A stretch of DNA of 64,000 nucleotides from Nocardioides immobilis (lineage in GTDB: Bacteria > Actinomycetota > Actinomycetes > Propionibacteriales > Nocardioidaceae), in assembly GCF_003515065.1 (NCBI RefSeq), contig NZ_QXGH01000028.1, positions 1 to 64,000 of the forward strand, written 5' to 3'. Shown one piece after another: positions 25,809 to 34,185 of the stretch. Each line of letters begins with the position of its first letter. Within the stretch, counting starts at the first letter, position 1. The position numbers and the translations under genes were made by a program. A model generated the notes under the pieces. That model had not been told where the DNA came from and made no database searches. It saw nothing but the letters and a program-made list of their open reading frames with translations.

Positions 25809-27353
25809 CTAGACGGTCGCCCCGAGGCCGAGCTGGAGGCGGCTGAGCTCCGCCGTGGTGAGCCGGGAGCCCGTGACCTCCGCGACGATGCGGCCGTCGC
25901 GCATGACGAGGACCCGGTCGCAGGTGTCGCACAGCTCGTTGTCGTCGGACGACGCGATCACGACGCAGGCGCCGTCCGCCGCCACCTGGCGAGCCAGGGC
26001 GTGGATGACGGCCTTGGCACCGACGTCGACCCCCTGGCTGGGCTCGTCGAGAAGGAGTACGGCGGGTTGCCGGCGCAGCCACTTCGCCAGCACGACCTTC
26101 TGCTGGTTGCCGCCCGACAGTGCGCCGAAGAGCGCCTCGGGAAGCGGCGGCCGGACGTCGAGGCGCCGGATCCACTCCGTGACCTCCTTCGTCTCGCGAG
26201 CGCGGCTCAGGAAGCCGAAGCGGGTCGCGAAGCGGCGGAGGTCGGTGAGACCGAAGTTCTCGCGGACGGGCATCTCGAGGATGGCGCCCTCACCTCGGCG
26301 GTCCGCGGGCACGAGCGCGAGTCCCGCCCGCATCGCTCGTCGCGGGTTCGCCGGCACCGGGCGGCCGTCGAGCTCGACCTCGCCCGTCCTCGATGCGACT
26401 CCGAAGATCAGCGGCAGGAGCTCCTCGCGTCCGGAGCCGGTGAGACCGGCGATCCCGACGACCTCGCCTCGTCGTACCCGGAGGTCGACGTCCTCGACAA
26501 CGGTGCCGTTGAGGCCGGTGACCGCGAGGGCGACCTCGCCCGTCGGCTCGACGGACTGGTCGTGCGGAGGCCGCAGCTTCTCGTCACCGATCATCGAGCG
26601 CACCAGGCCGTCCTGGTCGATGGCGTCGACGTCCCACGTCCCGACGCGGACGCCGTCACGCAGGACGGTGACGCGGTCACCGATAGCGAAGATCTCGTCG
26701 AGTCGGTGGGACACGTAGATGACACCCAGGCCGGCTGCCCGGACCCGCTGGAGCGCCGCGAACAGCACCGCGACCTCCTCGCGCGGCAGCGACGCGGTCG
26801 GCTCGTCGACGACGAGGACCCGCGCGGCCTCCCAGTCCCACAGTGCTCGCGCGATGGCCACTCCGGTGCGCTCGGCGGCGCCGAGCGCAGCGACGGGTCG
26901 CGCGACGTCGAAGCCGTAGCCCAGGTCCTTCATCCGGCGTTCGGCGTCGCTGCGCTCGGCGTCCCAGCGGATCCGGCCGCCGCGAGCGGTCGTGAGCCGG
27001 CGGCCGAGCATCAGGTTCTCGACGGTGTTGAGCGTCCCCACCAGGCCGAGGTCCTGGTGCACGAAGCGCAGACCCGCGCGATGGGCGTCCGCCGTGCTCG
27101 ACAGCTCGACCTCCTCTCCCCCGAGCCTGATCTCGACACCGGGATCGGGTTGGTGGAAGCCGGCGAGCACCTTGATCAGCGTCGACTTGCCGCAGCCGTT
27201 CTGGCCGACCAGCGCGTGGATCTCCCCGGCCCGCAGGTCGAGGTCGACACCGTTGAGCGCCCGGGTCGAGACGAACGTCTTGGACAGGCCGCGTATCGAC
27301 AGCACGGGGGTCGCGCCCTCGACACCGTCGGGCGACAGCTGCTGGAGCGTCAC
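25809..27353 (-). CDS. Sugar-type ABC importer ATPase (double ABC, RbsA-like)
   Basis: A 514-residue protein with two ABC domains. The first has Walker A VGQNGCGKST and Walker B VLVVDEPTAS; its signature is weak (LGAAERTG). The second has the degenerate GLTGSGREE in place of Walker A, signature LSGGNQQK and Walker B LLLDEPSQG. This one-active-site layout is typical of RbsA/MglA. The GTG start at 27353 comes one base after the permease stop, so they are cotranslated. It powers uptake by the 27355 permease. Confidence 0.93.
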   Translation of the reverse strand: MTLQQLSPDGVEGATPVLSIRGLSKTFVSTRALNGVDLDLRAGEIHALVGQNGCGKSTLIKVLAGFHQPDPGVEIRLGGEEVELSSTADAHRAGLRFVHQDLGLVGTLNTVENLMLGRRLTTARGGRIRWDAERSDAERRMKDLGYGFDVARPVAALGAAERTGVAIARALWDWEAARVLVVDEPTASLPREEVAVLFAALQRVRAAGLGVIYVSHRLDEIFAIGDRVTVLRDGVRVGTWDVDAIDQDGLVRSMIGDEKLRPPHDQSVEPTGEVALAVTGLNGTVVEDVDLRVRRGEVVGIAGLTGSGREELLPLIFGVASRTGEVELDGRPVPANPRRAMRAGLALVPADRRGEGAILEMPVRENFGLTDLRRFATRFGFLSRARETKEVTEWIRRLDVRPPLPEALFGALSGGNQQKVVLAKWLRRQPAVLLLDEPSQGVDVGAKAVIHALARQVAADGACVVIASSDDNELCDTCDRVLVMRDGRIVAEVTGSRLTTAELSRLQLGLGATV

Positions 27354-27354
27354 C

Positions 27355-28467
27355 TCAGCTCACCGACTCCGGGGCCTGCTCCCGCGAGGCCCGCAGCTTG
27401 CGCAGGACCGGGCGGCTGGCGACCGCCACCGCGATGATGAGAGACACGCCCTGGAACATCGGCTGGCTCCAGACCGAGGCGGAGGACGCGGACAGCGCCA
27501 GCCCCTGGATGCCGAAGGCGAGCGCGAAGTAGGCGATCAGGGTGCCCCACACGTTGGGACGCTGGGAGAGCTGCGAGGCGCCGAGGAAGACGGCGGCGAC
27601 GGCCGGGAAGAGGTAGCCCGGACCGACGCTGGACGAGAACACCGGGCTCTGCATGGAGAAGACCACGCCGGCGAGACCCGAGATGGCGCCGCTGGCGACG
27701 AACACCCCGAACAGCACCCGCTCGGTCGGTACGCCGGCCAGCCGCGCCGCGTCCCGGTTGCCGCCGGTCGCCAGGAGATGGCGGCCGACTGCGGTGAACT
27801 CCAGGCAGTACCACATCACGAGGGCGAGCAGGAGAAGCATCCAGACGACCACCGGTACGCCGGCGAAGTCGCCGCGCCCGAGCTCTCCCCATCCCTCCGG
27901 GAAGTCGCCGATCAGCTGGGTGTTGTTCGACATCAGCAGCAACACGCCGGCCAGCACCTGGCTGACGCCGAGGGTCGCGATGAACGAGTCGACGTGCAGC
28001 TTGACCACGATGAACCCCGACACCGCCCCGCTGAGCGCGGAGGCTGCGATCGCGATCAGCGCGGTCACCAGGATCGGCAGGTCGGTGTGCAGGGACAGGT
28101 AGACGACGATGCCGAGGCCGAGCGCCATGACCGCGCCGATGGAGAGGTCGTAGACCCCCGCGGTGAGCGGCACCAGGAAGGCGAGCGCGAGGATGCAGGT
28201 CACGACGCCGGACCGGAAGACCAGCGTGAAGGTCACCTCGGTCAGGAACGTGTCGGGGCTGAGCAACCCGAACAGCACGATGAAGGAGCCCAGCAGGTAG
28301 ATCGCGCTGATGCGCCGCGGGGCGAGCTTGCCGAGGAGCCGGCGGGAACCCGTCCCCGAGGCGCGTGGCTCCGGCTCCGGGAGCTGGTCGACCGGCTCAT
28401 CCAGCTGGATGGCCTGCTGCGTTGGTGCCACGTCGATTCTCCTCACACCGGGGTGCTGCTCGTTCAC
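27355..28467 (-). CDS. Sugar-type ABC importer permease (RbsC-like)
   Basis: A 370-residue membrane protein with a roughly 50-residue polar N terminus and about ten transmembrane helices. LTAGVYDLSIGAVMALG is the conserved RbsC-family segment, and ATGGNRDAARLAGV is the coupling loop that contacts the ATPase. It is the first gene of a unit reading permease, ATPase, SDR, binding protein, hydrolase. Operator F lies 14 bp before its start. The long hydrophilic N terminus is somewhat unusual. Confidence 0.92.
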   Translation of the reverse strand: MNEQHPGVRRIDVAPTQQAIQLDEPVDQLPEPEPRASGTGSRRLLGKLAPRRISAIYLLGSFIVLFGLLSPDTFLTEVTFTLVFRSGVVTCILALAFLVPLTAGVYDLSIGAVMALGLGIVVYLSLHTDLPILVTALIAIAASALSGAVSGFIVVKLHVDSFIATLGVSQVLAGVLLLMSNNTQLIGDFPEGWGELGRGDFAGVPVVVWMLLLLALVMWYCLEFTAVGRHLLATGGNRDAARLAGVPTERVLFGVFVASGAISGLAGVVFSMQSPVFSSSVGPGYLFPAVAAVFLGASQLSQRPNVWGTLIAYFALAFGIQGLALSASSASVWSQPMFQGVSLIIAVAVASRPVLRKLRASREQAPESVS

Positions 28468-28481
28468 GAAACGTAGAACTG

Positions 28482-28500
28482 AATTGAACTCGTGTCAAGC
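28482..28500. promoter_or_regulatory. Regulon operator F (ABC importer operon)
   Basis: AATTGAA-CTCGT-GTCAAGC lies 14 bp before the permease start. An extra AACTGAA half-site overlaps its left edge (28478). Confidence 0.6.
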
Positions 28501-28655
28501 GTCACATTCGCGGCGGACGGTCGGTGCTCACGACCGGGTCGGTGACCGGCCAGTTCTGCGTTTGCCCAGGTCACGCGGCTGTTTGAAGTCCGAGCGACCG
28601 CCGGTCGGACGCGTCTGACGAACCGCGCGGTCCGGGTAAAATTTAGTTGGACGCC

Positions 28656-29699
28656 CTAGGATCTCGGAGATCTCGCGGTCCTGGCAGTGCCGCGGAGGGC
28701 CAGCTCGAGGTAGGGCTCGACGGCTTCGCCGGCCGTGTCGAACCCAGGACCGGCACCAGCGCCCGCTCGCCTCCGATGGTCGATGCCGGCGGCGATCACG
28801 GCGACCTTGAAGCACGCGAGGGCGAGGTGGAAGTCCCAGTCGTCCAGCCGCACTCCCCCGGCCGACTCGTAGCCGGCAGCGAGCTCGGTGGCCGTGGGGA
28901 GGCGCTCGCTCGTCCACGCGCTCGGAGCTCCCAGCACGAGGTCGAACGGCGAATGCCGGTAGGCGCACATCATGGCGACGTCGGCCACCGGGTCGCCGAT
29001 CGTCGACAGCTCCCAGTCGATGACGGCAGCCACCCGTGGCGACAGTCCGTCCACCGCGATCAGCGTGTTGTCGATGCGGTAGTCACCGTGCACGATCGAC
29101 GTCGCCCGCTGCGTCGGCACCCGGTCGGCCAGCCGCGCCATCACGTCGCGCGCGAGTGGCTCGAGCTCGGGGGTCCCCACGCTCTGCCACTGGCGACTCC
29201 ACCGCTTCAGCTGGCGCACGGCGTACCCCTCGGGACGGCCGAAGCCCTCCAGCCCGGCGGCGACGTGGTCGACCAGGTGCAGCGCAGCGAGCGTCGTGAG
29301 CAGACCACTCACCATCGCGCCGACGGCTGCGTCATCGTGCTCTGCGAGGTCTGCTTGCGTCCGGATCGCTGCCCCCTCGACGTGGCCGCTGACGGTGAAC
29401 GGGACGCCGAGCAGCGACTCGTCCTCGCACAGCAGGAGAGCCGGGGCCACCGGGACGCCGGAGCCGGCCAGCGCCGCGGTCACCCGGTGCTCGCGCGCGA
29501 CGTCGTGGGCCGAAGCCGTCCGGCCGGCGCGCGGCGGCGTGCGCAGGATCCACCTGGTCCGGCCGTCGGAGATCACGGCCGTCAGGTTGGAGCGACCGCC
29601 CGAGATCAGCTCCGCCTCGAGCGGCCCGACGACCTCGACACCCGCGTCGGACAGCGCGTCGGCGACGAGCGCGAGCTCGTCGCGGCTGGGCGCCGTCAT
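28656..29699 (-). CDS. APH-fold kinase paired with acyl-CoA dehydrogenase (LvaA-like)
   Basis: A 347-residue protein with an aminoglycoside-phosphotransferase kinase fold. The catalytic loop is VHGDYRIDNTL and the metal-binding Asp is in VIDWELSTIGDP. The ATG overlaps the acyl-CoA dehydrogenase stop (ATGA). This pairing mirrors bacterial LvaA/LvaC and the kinase-dehydrogenase fusion of mammalian ACAD10/11, which phosphorylate a 4-hydroxyacyl-CoA and then eliminate phosphate. By analogy this is a hydroxyacyl-CoA kinase, not an antibiotic resistance gene. A second such kinase is at 44317. It is the last gene of an operon from operator G. Confidence 0.88.
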   Translation of the reverse strand: MTAPSRDELALVADALSDAGVEVVGPLEAELISGGRSNLTAVISDGRTRWILRTPPRAGRTASAHDVAREHRVTAALAGSGVPVAPALLLCEDESLLGVPFTVSGHVEGAAIRTQADLAEHDDAAVGAMVSGLLTTLAALHLVDHVAAGLEGFGRPEGYAVRQLKRWSRQWQSVGTPELEPLARDVMARLADRVPTQRATSIVHGDYRIDNTLIAVDGLSPRVAAVIDWELSTIGDPVADVAMMCAYRHSPFDLVLGAPSAWTSERLPTATELAAGYESAGGVRLDDWDFHLALACFKVAVIAAGIDHRRRAGAGAGPGFDTAGEAVEPYLELALRGTARTARSPRS

Positions 29700-30886
29700 G
29701 ACGCTGCGGTGTCCGCGAGACGACGTACGGCGCGCCGGGCGATCGACCACCGGTGGACCTCCGAAGGGCCGTCGTAGATCCGGAACGGCCGGATCTCCCG
29801 TGCGATCCGCGCGACCGGCAGCTCCCGCGAGACGCCGAGCCCGCCGCACATCTGGGTGGCACGGTCGACGACCCGGTGCAGGGCCTCGGCCGCGAAGGTC
29901 TTCGCGATGGAGGTCGACTCAGAGGCCCGACCACCGGCATCCAGCTCACGACACGCCTCCATGAGGAGCGCACGCGTGGCAGCGAGATCGATCTCGTTGT
30001 CGGCGATCATCTGCTGCATCATCCCGAGATCCGCGAGGCGTCCGCCGAAGGCCGGGCGCTCCGCGGCGTACCTGACGGCCACCTCGTGGGCACGCGACGC
30101 TGCGCCCAGCCATCGCATGACGTGGGTCATCCGCGCCGGCCCGAGTCGCACCTGGGCGTACCGGAATCCCTCGTCCACTCCCCCGAGCACGTCCTCGTCC
30201 GCCACGAAGACGTCGGTGAACAGCATCTCGCAGTGGCCGCCCAGCATCGAGCGGTCGACCGTGTCGATGTGCCGGACGACGTCGATCCCGGCCGCCCGGC
30301 TGGGCGCGAGGAACATCGTGGCTCCGCCCGGCTCGCCCGGCTCGCCGCTGGTGCGCGCCATGATGATGTAGAAGCTCGCGCCGTCCGCACCGGTGATGAA
30401 CAGCTTGCGGCCGTTGATCAACCACCCGCCGTCGACCTTCGCGGCAGCGGTCGTCAGCATCGTCGGATCGGCGCCCGCCCCCGGGGCCGGCTCGGTCATC
30501 GCGAAGGCCGAGCGTGCCTGACCGCTCACGAGCGGGGCCAGGTAGCGCGCCCGTTGGGCGCCGGACGCCACGTGGTCGAGGAGATGGACGTTGCCCTCGT
30601 CGGGGGCGTTGATGTTCAGCGCCACCGGGCCGAACAGCGACCGGCCCGCCGCCTCGAACACCGGCGCGCGGGCCGCCATCCCGAGGCCGAGACCGCCGCA
30701 GTCGACCGGTCCGTGCGGCGACAGCAGCCCTTCCGCGCGCGCCCCCTCCTGGAGCCGGCGGCGCAGTGCTTCGCCGCCTGCTGCCTCGATGTCGCCGTCA
30801 TGCTCGTCGTCGACAGGGATGACCTCGCGCCGTACGAACGCCGTGGTCGCTGCGACAAGGGCCGCGGTGTCGCGGTCTGCCTGCAT
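29696..30886 (-). CDS. Acyl-CoA dehydrogenase (partner of the kinase)
   Basis: A 396-residue FAD-dependent acyl-CoA dehydrogenase. Typical segments: FAMTEPAPGAGADPTM (flavin/substrate loop), GGWLINGRKLFITGA and the C-terminal QMCGGLGVSRELPVARIARE. It oxidises an acyl-CoA to the enoyl-CoA, or, in the kinase-linked class, helps eliminate phosphate. It follows the MDR reductase gene by 26 bp and overlaps the kinase gene by 4 nt. The closest paralogue here is the 43045 dehydrogenase, also next to a kinase. Confidence 0.92.
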   Translation of the reverse strand: MQADRDTAALVAATTAFVRREVIPVDDEHDGDIEAAGGEALRRRLQEGARAEGLLSPHGPVDCGGLGLGMAARAPVFEAAGRSLFGPVALNINAPDEGNVHLLDHVASGAQRARYLAPLVSGQARSAFAMTEPAPGAGADPTMLTTAAAKVDGGWLINGRKLFITGADGASFYIIMARTSGEPGEPGGATMFLAPSRAAGIDVVRHIDTVDRSMLGGHCEMLFTDVFVADEDVLGGVDEGFRYAQVRLGPARMTHVMRWLGAASRAHEVAVRYAAERPAFGGRLADLGMMQQMIADNEIDLAATRALLMEACRELDAGGRASESTSIAKTFAAEALHRVVDRATQMCGGLGVSRELPVARIAREIRPFRIYDGPSEVHRWSIARRAVRRLADTAAS

Positions 30887-30912
30887 TGCTCTTCCTCACT
30901 CTTCGGGCGCGA

Positions 30913-31944
30913 CTAGAGCCGCACCAAGGTCTTTCCGCGCGTCCGGCCGCGCAGCATGTCGGCGAGGGCCTGCGGCGCCGTCGCGAGTCCGTCGTAGACG
31001 GTTTCCGGACAGACCAGGTGGCCCTCCTGCAGCCACCGACCGACCCGGGCCTGCATCTCGGGCAGGAGATCCAGGTAGAGACTTCCGCGGAAGCCCGAGA
31101 GCGTCAGGTTCTTCGCGGTCGCGAGGAACACGTTGCTCGGGCCGCGGGGCTCGGACTCGTAGTCGGAGACGGAACCGCAGAGCGCGATCCGGCCTCGCAT
31201 CCGCATCGCGTCGAGGGCCGCCTCGAGGTGGTCGCCGCCGACGTTGTCGAAGTAGACGTCGATGCCGTCGGGCGCCAGCCGCTTCAACGCGGCTCCCGGC
31301 TCCTCGTCGCGATAGCTGAACGCGTCGACGCCGAGGGTGTCCTGGAGCCAGCGGACCTTCTCCTGCGAGCCGGTCGAGGCGATCACGTGATGTCCGAGCA
31401 GCCGGGCCATCTGGGCAACGAGAGATCCCACCGCGCCGGCGCCGGCAGAGACCCACAGCACCTCGCCGCCACGCAGCGCACGGGCGACGGCGAGCCCGGC
31501 GTACGCCGTCAGGCCCATCGGGCCCAGTGCGCCGAGGAACCACTGCGGCTCGTTGCCGTGGAGCTCGAGCTGCCGCAGGGTACCGATGCCGTTCATCGCC
31601 TCGTCCGACGCCCGGACGACGGAGTGTTCCCGCCACCCGAGCGAGTGCCACACCGTGTCCCCCGTCGTGAAACCGGCGGCGCGCGACGCGACCACCTCGC
31701 CGACGGTGAGGATGCCGTCCATCGGCGCGCCGAGGGGGAAGGCCGAGAAGTACCCCTCAGGCGCCGCTGCCCGGAGACGAAGACGGAGACCGGGATCCAC
31801 CGAGGTCCAGGTGTTGCGCACGAGCACCTCGCCCTCGGCCAGTCCGTCGGCACCGTCGGGAACCTCGACCTTGACCACGCTGAAGTGCTGCGGGCCCACC
31901 CCGCCCTCGGGGTAGCTCGCGACCTGCAGCTCTGCACTCAACAC
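30913..31944 (-). CDS. Zinc-independent MDR reductase (NADPH-dependent enone reductase type)
   Basis: A 343-residue medium-chain reductase of the leukotriene B4 dehydrogenase/CurA type. The nucleotide-binding segment is VSAGAGAVGSLVAQMARLLG, and YFDNVGGDHLEAAL is characteristic of the group. No zinc ligands are present. It reduces the C=C of an enone or enal with NADPH. It is the first gene of an operon with the acyl-CoA dehydrogenase and kinase. Operator G lies in the 76-bp divergent space shared with the 32021 alcohol dehydrogenase. Confidence 0.9.
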   Translation of the reverse strand: MLSAELQVASYPEGGVGPQHFSVVKVEVPDGADGLAEGEVLVRNTWTSVDPGLRLRLRAAAPEGYFSAFPLGAPMDGILTVGEVVASRAAGFTTGDTVWHSLGWREHSVVRASDEAMNGIGTLRQLELHGNEPQWFLGALGPMGLTAYAGLAVARALRGGEVLWVSAGAGAVGSLVAQMARLLGHHVIASTGSQEKVRWLQDTLGVDAFSYRDEEPGAALKRLAPDGIDVYFDNVGGDHLEAALDAMRMRGRIALCGSVSDYESEPRGPSNVFLATAKNLTLSGFRGSLYLDLLPEMQARVGRWLQEGHLVCPETVYDGLATAPQALADMLRGRTRGKTLVRL

Positions 31945-31985
31945 CTGAGCACCTCTCGTCGGTGGGCGGTGGACAGTGCCAGCCT

Positions 31986-32004
31986 ACCTGAACTAAGTTC
32001 AGTT
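31986..32004. promoter_or_regulatory. Regulon operator G (divergent MDR genes)
   Basis: ACCTGAA-CTAAG-TTCAGTT contains the perfect 13-bp palindrome TGAACTAAGTTCA. It serves both divergent genes. A TAAGTT that could act as a -10 hexamer lies inside it, 6 bp before the ATG at 32006. Confidence 0.75.
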
Positions 32005-32020
32005 CATGCAAGATGAGACG

Positions 32021-32968
32021 ATGTCCGCCTGGCGATGGACCGGCACCGGCCGACCCCTGGACCTCCAGGAGATCCCGGTCCCGGAGCCCGGCGATGACGA
32101 GGTCCTGATCAAGGTCAGGGCCGCCGGGATGTGCCACTCGGACGTCGGCGAGATCGACGAGCCGTCCTGGGCCGCGACGATCACCCGCAACCCGATCACG
32201 CTCGGCCACGAGATCGCCGGCGAGGTCGCTGCCGTCGGCAACGAGGTCGCCGACTGGAGGCCCGGACACCGGGTGGGCGTCCACCCGTTGGGCAGGACGG
32301 TGCCGGGCTACAGCCGCGACGGCGGCTACGCGGCGTACACGATCGCGCCGGCCGGCGACCTCGTCGCCGTCCCCGACGACCTCTCGCACGAGCTCGCTGC
32401 CGTCGGGACCGACGCCGGGATGACGTCGTACCACGCGGTCGCCGGGGTCGCCGGCGTCCGCGCCGGCATGCGGGTCGGCATCATCGGGCTGGGAGGTCTC
32501 GGCCAGCTCGGGGCCCAGCTCGCGGTGCACCTCGGCGCCGAGGTGTACGCAGCGGAGGTCAGTGCCGAGGCCCGGGCCCTCGCTGCGTCGTGGGGACTGG
32601 CGGGCACCGTCGGCTCCGCTGACGACCTGCGCGGTCTGCGTCTCGACGCCGTGGTCGACTTCGTCGGTGCAGGTACGACGACCGAGGCGGCCGTGCACGC
32701 GATCCGGGTCGGCGGCGACGTGGTGATGGTCGGGCTGGGTGCCGAGCACACCACCCTCACCACCGCCGACGTCATTCACCAGAAGGCCCGCATCCACGGC
32801 TCCTCGGGCGGGACCCGCGAGGACATCGAGGCGGTCTACCAGCTCCTGGCTAGCGGCACGCTGCAGCCGGCGCTCGAGTCCATCAGCTTCGACGAGATCC
32901 CCTCGGGTATCGACCGGCTGCGTGCCGGGACGGTGCGCGGACGGCTGGTCGTCCGGATGGCACCCTGA
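32021..32968 (+). CDS. Alcohol dehydrogenase, zinc-type MDR lacking the structural-zinc lobe
   Basis: A 315-residue MDR enzyme. Catalytic-zinc ligands are visible as Cys in GMCHSD and His in LGHE, and the Rossmann motif is GLGGLGQLG. The four-Cys structural zinc loop is absent, which explains the short length. It oxidises an alcohol or reduces a carbonyl with NAD(P). ATG 32021 gives the usual start (MSAWRWTG). An in-frame ATG at 32006 would lie only one base after operator G, and would need a leaderless transcript. It ends 10 bp from the convergent ABC ATPase gene. Confidence 0.88.
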   Translation: MSAWRWTGTGRPLDLQEIPVPEPGDDEVLIKVRAAGMCHSDVGEIDEPSWAATITRNPITLGHEIAGEVAAVGNEVADWRPGHRVGVHPLGRTVPGYSRDGGYAAYTIAPAGDLVAVPDDLSHELAAVGTDAGMTSYHAVAGVAGVRAGMRVGIIGLGGLGQLGAQLAVHLGAEVYAAEVSAEARALAASWGLAGTVGSADDLRGLRLDAVVDFVGAGTTTEAAVHAIRVGGDVVMVGLGAEHTTLTTADVIHQKARIHGSSGGTREDIEAVYQLLASGTLQPALESISFDEIPSGIDRLRAGTVRGRLVVRMAP

Positions 32969-32978
32969 CGGTGCTCGG

Positions 32979-34106
32979 TCAGGATGCCGCGACGAGCGGG
33001 CGGTCCACGGCCACCTCACCGAGCGGGTAGACCTGCATCTGGTCCGGCCGGAAGCTGATGGCCACGGGCTCCCCCGCGGTCGAGGAGCGCAGCCACGACC
33101 CGTGCGTCGCGGCATCCGCCCGCAGCCGGAACTCCTCGGAGCCGGCCGCGACGGTCACGTCGTAGTGGCGGCCACCGAACTCCGACGACAACAGGCTCGC
33201 CGAGAGCGCGACGGCGTGGGGCGGCAACGGCTCGTTGCCGCGATGCAGCTGGACGTCCTCGGGCCAGATCCGGGCAACCACGGCCTCGGCGTCCGGCAGG
33301 TCGCGATGCACGAGCACGTCGACGCCGTCGCCGGTCTGCCACCCCGTGGCGGACCGACGCAGCTCGAGCCGGTTCGACATCCCGATGAAGTCCGCGACGT
33401 AGTCGGTCGCGGGGTTGTTGTAGACGTCGTCGGGCGTGCCGAGCTGCTCGATCGTGCCCGCTCGCATGATCGCGAGCTTGTCGCCGAGGGCGAACGCCTC
33501 GGACTGGTCGTGCGTCACGAACACCGCGCCGAAGCCGAGGCTCTCGTGCAGGCGGTGGATCTCGGTGCGCACCTGGTCCCGCAGTCGAGCGTCGAGGTTG
33601 CTCAGCGGCTCGTCGAAGAGCACGAGGTCGGGTCGCGCAGAGAGGCCCCTGGCCAGGGCGATCCGCTGCTGCTGGCCACCGCTGAGCTGGGAGGGGTAGC
33701 GGTCGAGCAGGTGACCGCAGTGCACCATCTCCGCGGTCTCCTCGACCCGGCCCGCCGCGATGGCGTCCTTCATCTTCCGGACCTTGAGCGGGTAGGCGAT
33801 GTTCCGGCGGACCGTCATGTTCGGCCACAGCGCGTAGGACTGGAACACCATCCCGATGCTGCGCTTGTGGGCCGGGACGTTGAGGCGGGCGGAGGAGTCG
33901 TAGACAGCCTGGCCCTTGAACTCGATCCGTCCCGCCTCCGGGGTCTCGAGGCCCGCGAGGCAGCGGAGGGTTGTGGTCTTGCCGCAGCCGCTCGGCCCGA
34001 GGAGGACGAGGAACTCGCCCTCGTCGATCTCCAGGTCGAGGTCGTCGACGATGACGTTGGAGCCGTAGGACTTGCTGAGGCCGGAGATTCGGAAGCTGGC
34101 CATCAT
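32979..34106 (-). CDS. ABC importer ATPase of the Fe3+/polyamine (FbpC/PotA) type
   Basis: A 375-residue ATPase: Walker A GPSGCGKTT (about 38-46), Q-loop MVFQSYALWP, signature LSGGQQQRIALARG, Walker B LVLFDEPLSNLD, switch His in VTHDQSEA. The C-terminal third is a TOBE-type regulatory domain. It pairs with the permease at 34186 and binding protein at 35987, in the order binding protein, permease, ATPase. The operon is driven from the region carrying three operators (H1-H3), so uptake is part of the catabolic regulon. Confidence 0.93.
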   Translation of the reverse strand: MMASFRISGLSKSYGSNVIVDDLDLEIDEGEFLVLLGPSGCGKTTTLRCLAGLETPEAGRIEFKGQAVYDSSARLNVPAHKRSIGMVFQSYALWPNMTVRRNIAYPLKVRKMKDAIAAGRVEETAEMVHCGHLLDRYPSQLSGGQQQRIALARGLSARPDLVLFDEPLSNLDARLRDQVRTEIHRLHESLGFGAVFVTHDQSEAFALGDKLAIMRAGTIEQLGTPDDVYNNPATDYVADFIGMSNRLELRRSATGWQTGDGVDVLVHRDLPDAEAVVARIWPEDVQLHRGNEPLPPHAVALSASLLSSEFGGRHYDVTVAAGSEEFRLRADAATHGSWLRSSTAGEPVAISFRPDQMQVYPLGEVAVDRPLVAAS

Positions 34107-34127
34107 GTACCTCTCGAGTGGTTCGGC

Positions 34128-34163
34128 CGGACGGGTCGGGCAGGGCGGACGGGTCGGGCAGGG
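34128..34163. repeat. Two tandem 18-bp units
   Basis: CGGACGGGTCGGGCAGGG occurs twice head to tail in the 79-bp gap between permease and ATPase genes. It may be slippage or a spacer; no function is evident. Confidence 0.75.
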
Positions 34164-34185
34164 CGGGCAAATCGGAAGGGAGGGT

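Noticed and set aside
23686..26175. A long open frame reading upstream of the solute-binding protein across the SDR gene
   Set aside because: The upstream part is Arg/Gly-rich shadow sequence of the SDR. The lipoprotein signal and AAGGAG site fix the real start at 24816.
28634..28652. AAATTTAGTTGG near the kinase end as a further operator
   Set aside because: Only a half-site; it lies at the 3' end of a gene, not before a start.
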